Positions 26,277 through 38,640 of a stretch of DNA of 64,000 bases are shown here, in pieces (the stretch's first letter is position 1; each line of letters begins with the position of its first letter). The stretch is from Callaeas wilsoni. Its lineage: Eukaryota > Chordata > Aves > Passeriformes > Callaeidae. A program made the position numbers and the translations under genes. The DNA is taken from contig VWPU01003067.1 of NCBI GenBank assembly GCA_013398955.1, positions 186,001-250,000 on the forward strand. Direction: 5' to 3'. The notes under the pieces are model-generated. The model ran no database searches and was not told where the DNA came from. It saw nothing but the letters and a program-made list of their open reading frames with translations.

Positions 26277-26577
26277 GAGGCAGGGGTCAGTCTGTTCTCC
26301 CAGGTAACAAGCAACAGGACAAGAGGAAATGGCTTCAAGTTATATCAGGGAAGGTTTAGATCAGATATTTGGAAAAAATTCTGCACTGAAGGGGTGGTCA
26401 TGCATTGGAACAGGCTGCCCAGGAAAGTGGTAGAATAACCATCCCTGGAAGTGTTCAAAAGGCATGTAGATGTGGCACTTGGATATATGGTTTAATGGTG
26501 AGCACAGCAGTGTCAGGTTAAGCTGGACTTGATGGTCTTGGAGGGCTTGTCCAACCTTAACGACTCTATGATTCTGA
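26277..26577 (+). mobile_element. CR1 LINE fragment, 5' truncated
   Basis: This copy begins inside the C-terminus of ORF2 (gaggcaggggtcagtctgtt, aacaagcaacaggacaagag), runs through the ggaacaggctgcccagg block and the ggaagtgttcaaaaggcatg block, and ends with tccaacc..ctctatgattct. Its 3' part resembles the copy at 26161-26265 word for word in places (gatatatggttta, ggacttgatggtctt), so both belong to the same or closely related subfamilies. The ORF2 frame is broken by stop codons. It is not capable of movement. Confidence 0.95.
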
Positions 26578-29038
26578 TGAGAAGACCTCCATTATCCATG
26601 CACATCTGTGACAATGGGTATCTCATCTTTTCTTTTTTGTTTTTGAAGGTGGCCTATTTATGTAATTTCAAACAGAAGCATCCTTGATTTAATATAAATA
26701 ACTGTGCTCTCACATACAGAGAGGACGGTTGGTGCTGTTCATGGAGGAAAAAAAAAGAAAAGGAGATTAATATTTAGGACCTTTTCAGGACCCTTCGCAG
26801 TAAATGGAAAACGTCAAAATTGACATGATTGCACTGTTGATTTTACGGGCTGCATTCTCTCTGGTATCTAATTTTACCAGGGCACAAAAGTGACTGAATG
26901 GCATGGAATGCAACCTGAGATAGAATTTCTGTCCAGGCCTTTCAACAAACTTTATTTAGCCAGCTTCAGTTCCTAACCAGAGCCCTCACTGTGTGGAAGC
27001 TACATATGGCTCTTGTGTATCTGTGAGCCTTTCTTGTCTGATGCTTATATTTTATTATTTCGATAGTAGCTCAACCAAGTCAGTTTCATGCAAGCCTGCC
27101 AAGCCAGAGGATGCAAAGGTCGTCATGTCAAAATGACACCATGGATTCTCATGTGCTGCACTAGCCACAGTGTAGTATGCCAGGGTGTGGAGGACAAGCT
27201 CATTTATGTAGATAGTACTTGTTGGTGATAAAATAGTCTCCCTAAAATAATAAAAGATATAAGTGAACACACTGCAGCATTACAAAGAAATCTGCAGGTG
27301 ATTTGCATGTGAAACAAGAAAGAATACTTCCATTTGCTTGACAGACTACTGTCTGCTTCCTCTGAACTAGCTCACTCCTTTTATTCCCCCCTTTTTCTCT
27401 TCAAGTTGTCATACAAGTTGGCTGAGTGTTTTACCAATGCTAAATTCTAATATTTATGCAAGTAGACTGAGTACTTGCTATACATCTTTTTACACTAGAA
27501 GCTGAACTTCAACTCCCCTTTTGACAGTTGAAAAGATATATTGTGTGTATACATGGAGAAGGATATTATGGGGCTTCCTTGCTACTTATACTTGTTTTCT
27601 CTTCCTTTTTTCAGTTTTATGCATCCACTGATTGTTGTCACAATCATATTTCTTCTATGTGATATAAAGTATAGTAGCACGAAGAGATGTATTTCGCATC
27701 TCCTTCAGCACCTCATCTTACAGCCTTACATGTTTTACATCTTTCAAATACTTAAAACAAAGTACACAATTCTCATATCCTGTCCTCCCCACTGAGGTTT
27801 GGTTGATCTCATATATACACCCATTTCCACTGGACTTCACAAGCATCATGATAGATAGCAGGACAATTTGGAATATGATCATCTTTCTGGCTAATTCTTT
27901 TCGTTGATGATCATTTCGAGAGAGACGCATTTCTTCCTCTGTGCTCACAAAACTCATTATTTCTTTGTATGGAGAAGTTGCCTTGTGTGTTCAATCACTT
28001 CCTCTCTATGAGAAATTCATTAGACATAGATACAGTCACTCATGGTATTTCTTAAATTCTGTTGAACATGTATTTCTGACAAATGCTACGTGTTCACTCC
28101 AAGGCATGATGCTGTGTTAGTCATCTTTATGTATTCATACTAAAAATAGTCCACCCCACAGCCAACTACCCTGTGCTAGTGGAAGCCAGCTCTGTGACTC
28201 TGGAAGGGTGACTAACTCCTAGAGCAAACATTCTCCAAAATGCCTCTGCTTGCTCAGTTTAGCTAGGACATTTCCTCCACTCTCTACATGATTAATGTTC
28301 TAACCATTGTCTTCAACATTAGCTTTGTCTTACAATGGTAATGAGAAACGTTCAGTGTGAAACTTTGTTCCAAATTCAAAAGATGCTCTTTAGCAAGTTA
28401 AAGGGAATATCTTTATCGTTTGTACTGCCTCATGTTCCGTTTTTGCTAAAGCACATGAGATCAAAGTATGCCCTAAGGCATCTTACATCAGTGCTACAAT
28501 TTAAAAACTGTGTGTTGGCCAACAACTAACAACGATTGATTGCTGTCAGTTTTCACCAGGCACCACAGAAGGGGTCAAACTGATAGAAAATTTTAGTATC
28601 TTACAAGGGGATGTGAGAATCTTCCTGGTAGCAGAGAAGAAAATTGTTACAGACTTTTCTGTTCTGGACTAAGTCAGATCTCTGCAATGCCAAATAACAG
28701 TTACAGTTAGCAACAAAGTGTACACTGTCATGCCTCTTATATGTATATGCATGTCTGTATACAGCCATAGATATGTTTATGTGTATGTAAAATATTTCAA
28801 TATCAATATATACATATTATTGATAAATAAAAGAATGTATGGACAAAAACCTGACACCTGTGGTTTCCAGCTCTTATTTTGGCAAACTACATTCCAAGTA
28901 CTAGTTCTGAGCTTAGCACTATAAGTCACTCTTTAAATGAAATGTATTTTCAGAAAGCAGGCAAACATATGTCAAGCCAAAGTATCAACACCAGTTAAAA
29001 AGAAAACACCAGTTTGAACTTTCATCTGGAACTTGAAG
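26578..29038. other. Unique noncoding DNA between CR1 copies
   Basis: No gene is recognised. A minus-strand frame at 27718-27957 (79 codons) contains one hydrophobic stretch (MIIFQIVLLSIMMLV) but no known domain. A small AT-rich inverted repeat (tatcaata/tattgata, 8-base arms) lies at 28801-28825. Confidence 0.55.
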
Positions 29039-29549
29039 CATTACTGTGTTCGGTTCTCGGCCTCTCACTTCAAGAAAGACATTGAGGTGCTGGAGCATGT
29101 CCAGAGAAGGGTAATGAAGCTGGTGAAGGATCCAGAGAGTAAGTCCTATGAGGAGCAACTGGGGGAGAGGAGATTGTTTAGCCTGGAGAAAAGGAGGCTC
29201 AGGGGAGATCTAATTGCTCTCTACAACTCCCTGAAAGGAGGTTGTAGTGAAGTGGGAGTCAGTCTCTTCTGCTGGGAAACAAGTGACAGAACAACATGAC
29301 ATAGCCTCATACTATGCCGGGGAGGTTCAGGATAGACATCAGGCAGGAAGAAATCCTTCATGAAAAGGGTTGTCAAGCATTGGAACAGACTCCCCAGAGA
29401 GGTGGTGGAGCCACTATCCCTGGAAGTGTTTAAGAAATAACTGGATGTGGCACTTAGTGCTGTGGTCTAGTTGACAAGCTGGTGACTGGTCAAAGGTTGC
29501 ACTCGATGATCTTTGTCTTTTCCAACCTAAATGAGTCTGTGATTCTGTA
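29039..29549 (+). mobile_element. CR1 LINE fragment with part of ORF2 still open
   Basis: It starts within ORF2 (actgtgttcggttctcggcc), about 500 bases from the CR1 3' end, and finishes with tccaacc..gagtctgtgattctgt. The frame stays open to 29299 and reads as the conserved CR1 polymerase C-terminal region ([47 protein letters not shown]). It then breaks by frameshift. No reverse transcriptase or endonuclease domain remains, so this is a dead 5'-truncated copy. Retention of about 85 codons is compatible with moderate age rather than selection. Confidence 0.95.
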
Positions 29550-29705
29550 ATACATAAAAATAATAAGTTCAGAGGAAATATATCAGAAGTTATCCTATAA
29601 AGTTGTTTTGATGAAGTGTGGTTAAAAAGATGAAAGGACTGAAATTTCAATCCTTGTGTTTAAAGCTAAGTATTTGTATTGCTATTATATTACTGTTTGA
29701 TGAAA

Positions 29706-30354
29706 AGACATGAGCCAACAATGTGTGCTCACAGCCCAGAAGGTGAGCCACATCCCAGGCTGCCTCAAAAGCAGCCAGCAGGGTGAGGGAGGGAATTCCA
29801 CACCTCTACTCTGCCCCTGTGAGAGTGCAGAGTGTCCTACCTGGAGTGCTGCATCCAGCTCTGGGGTCTGCAGCAAAAGAATGATGTGCACCCGTTGGAC
29901 AGAGTCCAGATAAGGGCCACAAAGATGACCAAGGGCTGGAGCACCTCTCCTGTGAAGACAGGCTGAGGGATCTGGGGTTGTTCAGCCTGGAGAATAGAAG
30001 ACTTCAAGGAGACTTTACAGCACCTTTCAGTACCTAAAGAGGGATTATAAAAAGTGGAGAGATTTTTCATATAGGCAAATAGTGACAGGACAAGGGTTTT
30101 AAACTGAAAAAGGGCAAATTTAGATTAGATGTTAGGAAGAAATTCTTTACTCAGAGGATGGCGAAGCACTGGAACAGGTTGCCTGGAGAGATTGTGGGTG
30201 CCCCATCCCTGGAAGTGTTTTCTGCCAGGTTGGATGGGGCTCCCAGATATAGTGGGAGGCATCCCTGCCCATGGCAGGGGGCTTGGAATGAGATGATCTT
30301 TAAGGGCTCTTCCAACCCAAATGATTATCTTGTTCAATGATTCTATGTTTCTAT
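29706..30354 (+). mobile_element. CR1 LINE fragment, 5' truncated, second subfamily
   Basis: This copy begins further upstream in ORF2 than its neighbour (agccaacaatgtgtgctcac, tggagtgctgcatccagctc). It passes through the caggctgaggg..ttcagcctggaga and ggaacaggttgcctggagag blocks and ends at attctatgtttctattt. The tail (gggctcttccaacccaaatg) and the ccatggcagggggcttgga block differ from the copy 157 bases upstream, marking a different CR1 subfamily. Several stop codons interrupt ORF2. Confidence 0.95.
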
Positions 30355-32601
30355 TTGAAATAAAGGCTTGTCTACTCCATGAATCTTGGACATTTTCCTT
30401 CCAGAATTTAAACAGAGGTGACAAGAAACTGTGGTTAGTTAATTTTGTTTCAATGCTAGCCATTCTAAAAACAGCTATCTCCACAAGGACCTCAGAAATT
30501 AACAATTAATGCTCTTACTGAATGTTCAAAGTAATTATTTTTTATTGTTTCTAAATGTACTTTTTGTCAAGGACACACCACTCTTGACTAGTTTCCTCTC
30601 TGCACTTGACAAAGCAGAGATCTAGAACAATATTAGCATGACAAACAGAAACAACATCAAGGGGCATTATACATACAAAACAAATTACTTGCTTTTACCT
30701 CACTGACTGCCCAGACTGTCTTAATAAATAATATTCTGGCTCCCATTCAACTCCCTGCTCACAGTCCTAAAAATTATGGCAGAGACTGTGTTTCAATGTG
30801 TGTACTGAAAAAGAGAGATACATGCTCAAGCAAAAAAATAAAACAAAAAAAGAAAAAAGGGAGATCAGTCTTTAGCTATCTAAACAGAAATAATGTCATT
30901 TCTAATCTGGCCTTGGAAAAGAGGTGCAAAAATATCTCTCATCTGGTGTGTGCAACAGTTTTAAAGTAGTATACTCCAGAGGACCAAATTATTCAGGCAG
31001 CAGAATGAGAGGCAAAACAAGAGCCAAGGATTTTGAATAAATACTACAGCTGTGGGAAATGAGTTGCAGAAATAAAAGGAGGAGGAACCAGCTAGTTTTG
31101 AGGGTAATAAGCATATGAAATCTAAAGGAAACAGCAAAACCGACTCTGATTTATACCCTAAATAACTTCATTGAGTTCATTAGACTTCCATAGGATACTG
31201 AATACATCATCTCAGAAACTGGTTGGTATATGATGGCTGTGAATAAGAGAGAGGGAATTCTGCAGAAATAGTCCTTTTGTCTTAAGGTTTTTATATTATA
31301 CTATTTCAGAAAACTTGGAAAGTGACAGTCTCAGTGGTAGCTAGCGCCAACAGTATTGCAAGCAGGTGTTACACAACTCCCCAGCTCCCCCAGCTCGAGT
31401 GCTCTGCCTTCATCCACAATTCCTCTGCCGCTCTCCATTTGGATCACTCCATGATGTTAATTTTGTGATGAGCTGGGTAGTGCTTTTGTTACGCATACAG
31501 ATGTGCAGCACTGACTAGAAACAGATCTCAAGATTGTTTCCACTTTAGGTATCTTGGCCTTTTGTCTGAGCTTTTCTGTTTTTCCATGCTTTTCAGTCCT
31601 CTGTGTTTGTAAGGTGAAAAACAAACTGAGCTGAGCCACCCAAAAGTGATTCTCCACTAGGGACTGTTTCTGCTTCTGCAATTCTGTTCTGTGCACCCTT
31701 TCCCTCCTGGTGACTTTGCTGCTTTGGATCTCCCAAGCTAAGTCTCTTACTGCCAGGAAAAAGACTTGCCCTCCATCAGTCTTTCCTCCCCACCATTCCC
31801 ATATATATTTGGGCATGACTAGGAGATGAGTATTGCTTCATACAGAATCATGCCTCCTGTCTGTCAGAAAAAGAATGCACTTCTGTCCAGCCGAAAGGCA
31901 GAGAAACAGACAGTGAATCCTTATTCACAAGGAAACTGTGTTTTATTTAAGATACATTGTGTCTGAAAACATACACACAGCAGCAATTGTGACTTCCTGT
32001 ATCAGACCTAAATTTCTCTATGCCTGAGCCATCCATCTGAAGCGGCCCTTTAAAGTTTCATATATTTTAATTATTTCTTATGAGCCTCTACAGTTTTTCC
32101 TAGCTTTACTGGAGACGGAAGACAGAAACTTGAGATTAACCCAAAGGAGGCCTACCACTTAGAAATATCAAGAACTACATAGGCTTATTTTCAGCATTCC
32201 TTTACCTAACTGTTAAATCAAAAAGGTGGAATCTCTGCCAATTCCACCCCCCTTTCTTGTTCAAAGGACTTTTTGGTTACAATCTTGAAGTTCTTAGATA
32301 CACTGTATTTGCTTTTTGCATACAACTCAAACCAGGTCCACCTCTCCATCTAACTGCTAACATCAGGAAGCACTGATGGTCAGCTTAAAATGTTATCATT
32401 TAGAGTACAACTGTTCTGTGCAGGAGACTGACTCAGCTTCACATGCTAGATGCACTGCAAGAAGAACCCAAGTCATGTAATAATGTGTTGATTTTGCATT
32501 CAGTTTCTTCAGAACAGAATCAATTCCATAAGTGATACTTCAGTCCCACCCCTAAATACTGAGAGCCCAATGCATTTGGCGCTCAGGGGAGGGGTTAGCA
32601 T
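30355..32601. other. Unique noncoding DNA
   Basis: No gene is recognised. The longest frame (31457-31816, -, 119 codons) has no identifiable domain. The last five bases, agcat at 32597-32601, are a candidate target-site duplication for the LTR that follows. Confidence 0.55.
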
Positions 32602-33567
32602 TGTGGTGGTGTGCCCACCAAAGGCACTCTGCCATTGACCTCCTCAGGTGGACAGGGAAGAGAAAATACCATGAAAGTCTCATGGGTTGAGATAAGGACA
32701 GAGAGAGATCACTCACCAATTACTGTCATAGGCAAAGTAGATTCAACTGGGGGGAATTAGTTTGAGTTATTAAGAAGCAAATCAGAGTAGGGTAGTGAGG
32801 TATAAAACCAAGTCTTAAGCCATGTTGCCTCCACCTCTCCCTTCTTCCAGGGCTTCACTTCCCTTCCAAATTCTCTACCTCCTCCCCACTAGCAGCACAG
32901 GGGGATGGGAAATGGAGGCTGCAGTCAGCTCATCACACGTTGCCTCTGCCGCTTCTTGCTCCGCAGGGGGGACTCCTCACATGCTTCCCCTGCTTCACCA
33001 TGGGGTCCTTCCTCCAGGAGACAGTTCTCCATAATCTGCTCCAGTGTGAGTCCTTCCTCCAGGCTGCAGTTCTTCACAAACCATGCTGCAGAACTTCTCC
33101 AGGATGGACTTCCCACAGGACCACAGTCCCCTTCAGGCACCCACCTGCACCACTATGGTGTTCTGCCCACGCTGCAGGTGGATATGTACTCCATTGTGGC
33201 CTCCATGGGCTGCAGGGGCAAAGCTGCCTCACCATGGTCTTCTCCATGGGCTGCAGGGGAATCTCTGCTCTGGCACCTCCTCCCCTTCCTTCTTCTCTGA
33301 TTTGGGTGTTCTCAAAGTTGTTCCTCTCACATATTCTCACTCCTTTCTCCTGAGTGCTGCTGGTGTTGTGCAGCAGAGTTCTTAACTCTGTAATGCCCAA
33401 AGTGCTAACACCATTGCTGATGGGCTCAGCCTTGCCCAGCAGCGGGTCCATCCTGGAGCCACCTGGCTTTGGCTCTGCTGGACATGGGAAAAATTTCTGG
33501 CAGCTTGTCACAGAAGCCATCCCAGTAGACCTCTGCTACCAAAATCTTGCCACACAAACCAAATTCA
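32602..33567 (-). mobile_element. Solo LTR of an endogenous retrovirus, songbird type
   Basis: I recognise this as a long avian LTR in reverse orientation. Read on the minus strand it opens with ttggtttgtgtggcaagatt near 33560 and carries repeated gcagcccatggag-type units around 33180-33260. It continues through a gagactcc..cctccccagttgaatctac-like stretch and ends ...gtgggcacaccaccaca at 32602. As I recall the family, about 20 bases are missing next to that end. Flanks agcat (32597-32601) and agcac (33568-33572) form a 5-base target-site duplication with one mismatch, supporting a solo LTR left by recombination. No gag, pol or env remains. Frames of 95-148 codons inside it, on both strands, are noncoding artefacts. 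The 5-base duplication suggests an ERVL-like or related class, but the class is uncertain. Confidence 0.8.
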
Positions 33568-36500
33568 AGCACAAAGAACAAATTAAACTAGAGGAAAGGA
33601 CAAAGCAAGAAATGTTTTCTACTTATCATTCGCAGTTATAAAAGAACAAAAGTCTAGGGAAACATGATCTGGAAGGAACTTTTTTCCTCACCTGAGCTGT
33701 TTATTTTCTGCAATAAATTGCTAGATGCAGTAACAGTAGTATTAGGATCCTAGGCAGTAGGCAACAGAAGCAGTTGTAAAGTAAGCTATTTAGGTGGGAA
33801 GATCTTTTCAAGAAGAACCAGGAATCCAAGATGTTTGTCATAAAGAGTGGGAAAAAACGTGAGAGAAGCAAAAGAGTATTTGGTGCAGTATCTTTCCATA
33901 GTATATCATTTCAATTACCTACTCTCATGAAATTAAGATTAAATCCATTAGGACAATGAATATACAGAGCTTTTAGGTCCTTACTTACATCCTTAAATAC
34001 TGTTTTGAAAACTTCGTAGTTTTTTACTATGATTAATTGAAAAAAATTGCAGATGTACTAGGAAAGACAACAGATGGCTCCATGCCACTAGATTCTTCCA
34101 CATACCCTGTGACACTGACCATCTTTAACTACAGGTGTCTTTATAAAGTTTTCTATCATGACTTTGGGAGAAGGCCAAATTATCAATTGTATCTTTTCTT
34201 CCTTCCAGGGGCTTCTCTCCCAAAGCTGGAGGTGGTCAGTATTTTGGTCGACGTTATCAGTTTCTGCCTGGCAGGAAGGAAGGAGGACTCTGTATCACAT
34301 GTATGAAAGATATTCATAAGAGCTTTATTTTTCTAAGAGCAATACATGTAGGGCTTCTTTTGTTATTCTTTCTTATGTTGCCGTTTCAAATATTTTCTAT
34401 GCAATTATTTTTAGAGTACATACACATACATATACTGAGGAAGTTCACAGTCCACACATGAGAATTTGTTCATGGATCTCAAAAAAAAAAAGGGAAAATA
34501 CTACTCTCACATCTGGCAGTCATTTGTTCATCATAGAACTGTGCATCTGAAAGCATTGCATAATAGATATGCAGGGCCAAAATCATCCTGGGTGTAACAG
34601 TACTGACGTCAATTCCCTTACACCACGAAAGAATTTTTTGTGTAGAATGCAAACTGTTTTCATGACAGACAGAGAAACACTTCAGTATGGATGCTTCTTC
34701 ACTTTATTTTCTTTAAACAGCTGGCAGCTGGTAGACATTGGCTTGCTGGCCAATTGCAATAAACGAGATGGACCATGAAAAGGAGCAGGGATATGGAGAC
34801 TAAAACAATTGGTATTGAGGATTTGAAATGTAATGTACTGTACGTAAGGGATGCTATTTCAGACTGTCTCTAGAATGGTGACTTGATTTGTGTACCTGCT
34901 ATAAGCTAGAAAACACAGGGTGTGCTCCTGAAATGCCTAGGATTTTCTCATAACTAACATTCTTGGATCTCCTAGAAACATGAATCATTTCCTACTAACA
35001 AAGGGTAGTCACGTAGGCATACCTACATGACTTAAAAAGCAGAAGAACTCTTTTGGAAAAAGGCAGGAGTAATTTGCAATTTGCAATTCTTGTGCTGTCA
35101 CTTAAATTTTAAATCTCCGAGTACATTTCCTGTCTTATTTTCAAGGTGGCTGGTCCTTGGAGCACTCCCTAACTCACAGTGTTAAAAACAGGCAGACTCC
35201 TTTAGCTGACACTTGAATTTACCTCCTGGTTTCATCTGCTGTGGATTAGGAACCATTCTACTAGCAGAGAAACAAGAAGGGAAATTTCTTGCAGAAAGGT
35301 CATGAAATATGAGAAAAATTAATATCTGGAAGCACTGGCTGATGGCGGCCAAATTAATATTTCTGTAAGTTTTTGATTTTGAATTTTGTTTTTGAAATCC
35401 AGAGGACTTTTTAGGGGATCCTTTGTGTCTTAAGAAAGGCACATGTATATCTTCCTAAAAGCAACAATGCAGATTATCAGAAATATTACTGTTGAAACAT
35501 AAGACATTATAAAAGTCTAGGCTCTACATATTGAAATATTATAAAAATTTAGGGTCTGCATATATAATAAAATTATATAAACACTTATTAATTGCACATC
35601 TCTGTAAACCTCAGCCACAAAATTTCAGGGTACTTTGGTGGCTTCAGTGCAATAAGTGAACCTTTGATATAAACAGAACATTACCCTTAGATCAAAATAA
35701 ATTAAAATTGTTTCACAGATCACCTATGCTTTTTGCGAGTAATGTCTGTAACTTACTAACAGTAATTTGTCTGTAATTTGCTAACTGTATTGTCCTGCAC
35801 AGAGGAAACAGCATCACGCAGCTTCCTCCCTTATTCCTCCATGTCCCTGGGCTCCTGACCCTGTTCAAAAGGAATTCCTGAACTTCTCTGAACAGAGTCT
35901 GTGTTTGATGCTGGTACTTACAGTAGGCGCAAAACTAAGAGGAGATTATACCAGTCACAGCTTAACCTAAAATGCTAAATCAGGTCCTTGCAGCTAGCAA
36001 TGCTACCAATTTGAAAAAGTTGGGTTGGTTTTTTTTAAGTTGTACAGCTCTTTTTTACAGAATTATCATATTAAATGTACCTGCTGAATAACTTCTCTGT
36101 CGTTTTTTAAACTTCTGTTCCTTTACAGTGTTCTCTCTTTGATTCTATTTAGTGGGTACAAGATCAGGATACAGGATCTGGACACATATATAAACATTTT
36201 AAAAATATATTATGGAGATATCTCTTATAAATTTTTCATTGGAGTTGAGTGTGAATTTATATTTTTTATATTGTTCAACTAGTTTGCTTCAAGAGAAACT
36301 TAACTGACTTAAATTGAACTACAGCAATATAAACTAGGTGCTAGAAAGCAAAAGGAAAAATCTGTGTGTATGCGTATGCACAGCTTTGAATTAAAACTAT
36401 TATTTCTTTAATTGAGCATTTTCAGGTTGAAAAAATCAACATTTGCAACTTCAAACACAAAACATAAAATAACATCCTTAGTCTAGTCACAGTTAACCAC

Positions 36501-37084
36501 ATAGTGACTAAATATAGCATCAACTAGTCTTCAGGATGTGTCCACAATAACAGATTACTCAAAATATTCTGCTGCTATTCCTTACCTAATATTATGTCTA
36601 CAGCAAAATGTGGAAGTTTAAAATATCTCTGTAATTATGGTAAACAGACAACAATCACTAAAATTGCAGAGTACTGTCCACTGTTCCTAACCTACAGGCT
36701 GTATATAGAAAACTAAATTAAACAATTCTGCCTACCACTAGTAGGTGGTATGCAGAAACACATACTGAACTTCAGGTGTTGGTGAAGCACAGGAGAACCA
36801 TATTTTGACTGAGATATAAATTCCAATCCTGATTTTTGCTAAGATTTTTAGATGATTTCTAATTCTGAACAATCAGTGTATGTATCCTTGCTAACTGTGT
36901 TGAGAATTTTCACAGACGTTTAAAAATGTAGAAGTCATTAGAAAAATGACACTATTTCCTCTTGCTTCCTTGCTTTGAAATGGGAATATTACTTGATGTC
37001 CAAAAACCTTTACGCAGGTTAACTCAATAATGCAAGCCAAATTCCTCTTGGAACTGAATGCGGAAAGAAGCAGGTATCTTTAAG
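33568..37084. other. Unique AT-rich noncoding DNA
   Basis: No gene is recognised. A short stretch at 34572-34624 may be an old amniote repeat (listed separately). A diverged 32-base direct repeat lies around 35504-35567 (cattataaaagtctagg versus tattataaaaatttagg). Confidence 0.55.
34572..34624. repeat. Possible old amniote repeat fragment
   Basis: The pattern gggccaaaatcatc..gtgtaacag..cgtcaattcccttacacc recalls a palindromic interspersed repeat frequent in turtles, crocodilians and birds (ggccaaatcct..gtgtaaat..cattgaagtcaatgg..ttacacc). Only about 50 bases remain, so the assignment is weak. Confidence 0.22.
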
Positions 37085-37487
37085 TGTCCCTCCACCCGTG
37101 TTTTGAGGAAAGCAGTCCTTATTTCCGGGCATGGCTTCCACCCCTCCCTGCCTGCGACCCCGCCGATGCCCTTCTGCTTACGTACAACAGCCTTTGAGTG
37201 AGAACAGGAAGAGGCGAATCAAAGAAGCAGCTGTTCTCTGAATCACAATCCTCTCTGGATTTCTCTATAAAAAAACCAATAGAAAGATAAAGCCGAGAAG
37301 AAGAATAATATTCCTTGAAGCCACCTCTGCAGCTGCTACCAAGAAGGTCAGCAGCACGGTGATAAAGATGGATGCAAGTGCACGCAAAGTTTTGTCTTTA
37401 GAGACTGAGGGTCTCTCTCACTTTGGCTTGTACAATCTACAGGGCTGGATAGCTAAAAATTCAGACTCTGTGCAAATGGTCTGTTAG
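37085..37487 (+). promoter_or_regulatory. Promoter-like segment with TATA box and a small ORF
   Basis: A locally GC-richer block with CpGs (tttccgggc, cgaccccgccgatg, gcttacgtac at about 37120-37190) is followed by TATAAAAAA at 37266. About 100 bases further on, an ATG at 37368 stands in good Kozak context (aaagATGg) and opens a 39-codon frame to a stop at 37485 (MDASARKVLS at its start, unrecognised). The spacing fits a TATA-driven transcription start near 37295. TATA-like words are frequent in AT-rich DNA, so this remains a candidate. It could serve a noncoding RNA. Confidence 0.25.
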
Positions 37488-38129
37488 AAGCTGCCTTAGC
37501 TTGGCTCCAGAAGTTTCCCTTCTATCACTCCCTGAATAAAGACTTCCCAAGCCCGCTTTTAATATTTTCAAAGTTTCTATTTAAGAATCAGCTCTGTCTT
37601 TGCTATTCAAATATATATCCATTTTCAGTCTTCTTGCTTCCTGGCCTAAATGAGCATGTAGAGGCCAAAATCTAATATCAACACTCTGCAAGCAGATCTC
37701 TATCAAAACATCTATGAAAAATTTATAGACTTGAATAATGATTATTTTGCAAATTCAAGAAAATCTTTCCTTTTTTCATTTTAGAAAGACCAACTTGCAT
37801 TGTATTTTTCTGAATGCACATTATCTGTTTCTTAATTACATTAGATGTTTTTTCCATTAATAGAGCTGTAAGATATCCTGAATTTCAAAATAAACTTTCT
37901 TTTCTCTTCATATAGCAGATGAATTAGACAGTTTCTGTACAAAATACTCTCAAGATATTTGTAAAATAGCCAAAAATCAGAGCCATTTGTTCTGAAATGC
38001 TTAGAAACATGACTGAAACCATAATCTATAAAAATGGTTCAAGTTTTTCGGCCTGAGACCTGACCTTCTGTTCAGGATTTACTTGGAATTTTAACAATTA
38101 GAGGTAACTAGCAAGAGCTAAGATCAAAA
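37488..38129. other. Unique noncoding DNA
   Basis: Nothing recognisable between the promoter-like segment and the minus-strand CR1. Confidence 0.6.
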
Positions 38130-38640
38130 ATCATAGGATATCCTGAGTTGAAAGGAACCTCCAAGGATCATTGAGTCCAACTTCTGGCCCTGCACTGGAC
38201 AACCCAGGAGTCACACCATGTGACTGACAGCATTGTACAGACACTCCTTGAACTCTGACAGACTTGGTTCTGTGACCACTTCCCTGGGGAGCCCGTTCCA
38301 GTGCCCAACGACCCTCTGGGTGAAGAACTTTTTCATGATATCCAGCCTAAATCTCTTGTGACACAGCTTCGCGTCATCCCTTGGGTCCTGTCACTGGTCA
38401 CCACAGAGAAGAAATCAGTGTCTGCGCCTCCACTTCCCCTCATGAGGAAGTTGTAGACAGCCATGAAGTCTCCCCAGAGCCTCTTTTTCTCCAGGCTGAA
38501 TGAGCCAAGTTGTTCAGATGCTCCACATATGTCTTCCTCTCTAGACCTTTCAGCAGCTTCACAGCCCTCCTTTAGACACTCTCTAATAGCTCTATATCCT
38601 TCCCATATTGTAGTGCCCAAAGATGCACACAGCAAAATGA
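38130..38640 (-). mobile_element. CR1 LINE fragment (CR1-X-like), 5' truncated
   Basis: The plus strand shows the CR1 3' end first (tcataggatatcctgagttg, ccaaggatcattgagtccaa), then the antisense of the C-terminal ORF2 blocks (tggggagcccgttccagtgc, gggtcctgtcactggtcacc, gaggaagttgtagacagcca). It stops near tagtgcccaaagatgcacac. On the minus strand, remnants such as AIRECLKEGCEAAE, FSLEKKRLWGDFMAVYNFLM and VVTSDRTQGM are readable, with frame damage. The 3' tail is the same type as the tail of the SINE at 5783-5900, making this the sort of LINE that could have mobilised it. Confidence 0.95.

Noticed and set aside
27718..27957. Minus-strand 79-codon frame with one possible membrane segment
   Set aside because: A single hydrophobic stretch is common by chance in AT-rich DNA; there is no other support.
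32560..32590. Primer-binding-site-like words (gcgcc, gggctc) just outside the LTR 3' end on the minus strand
   Set aside because: They begin more than 10 bases from the LTR end, match poorly, and the 5-base flanking duplication argues for a solo LTR.
32822..33641. Overlapping open frames of 70-148 codons on both strands
   Set aside because: All lie within the GC-richer solo LTR; LTRs of this kind are noncoding and no frame resembles a known protein.
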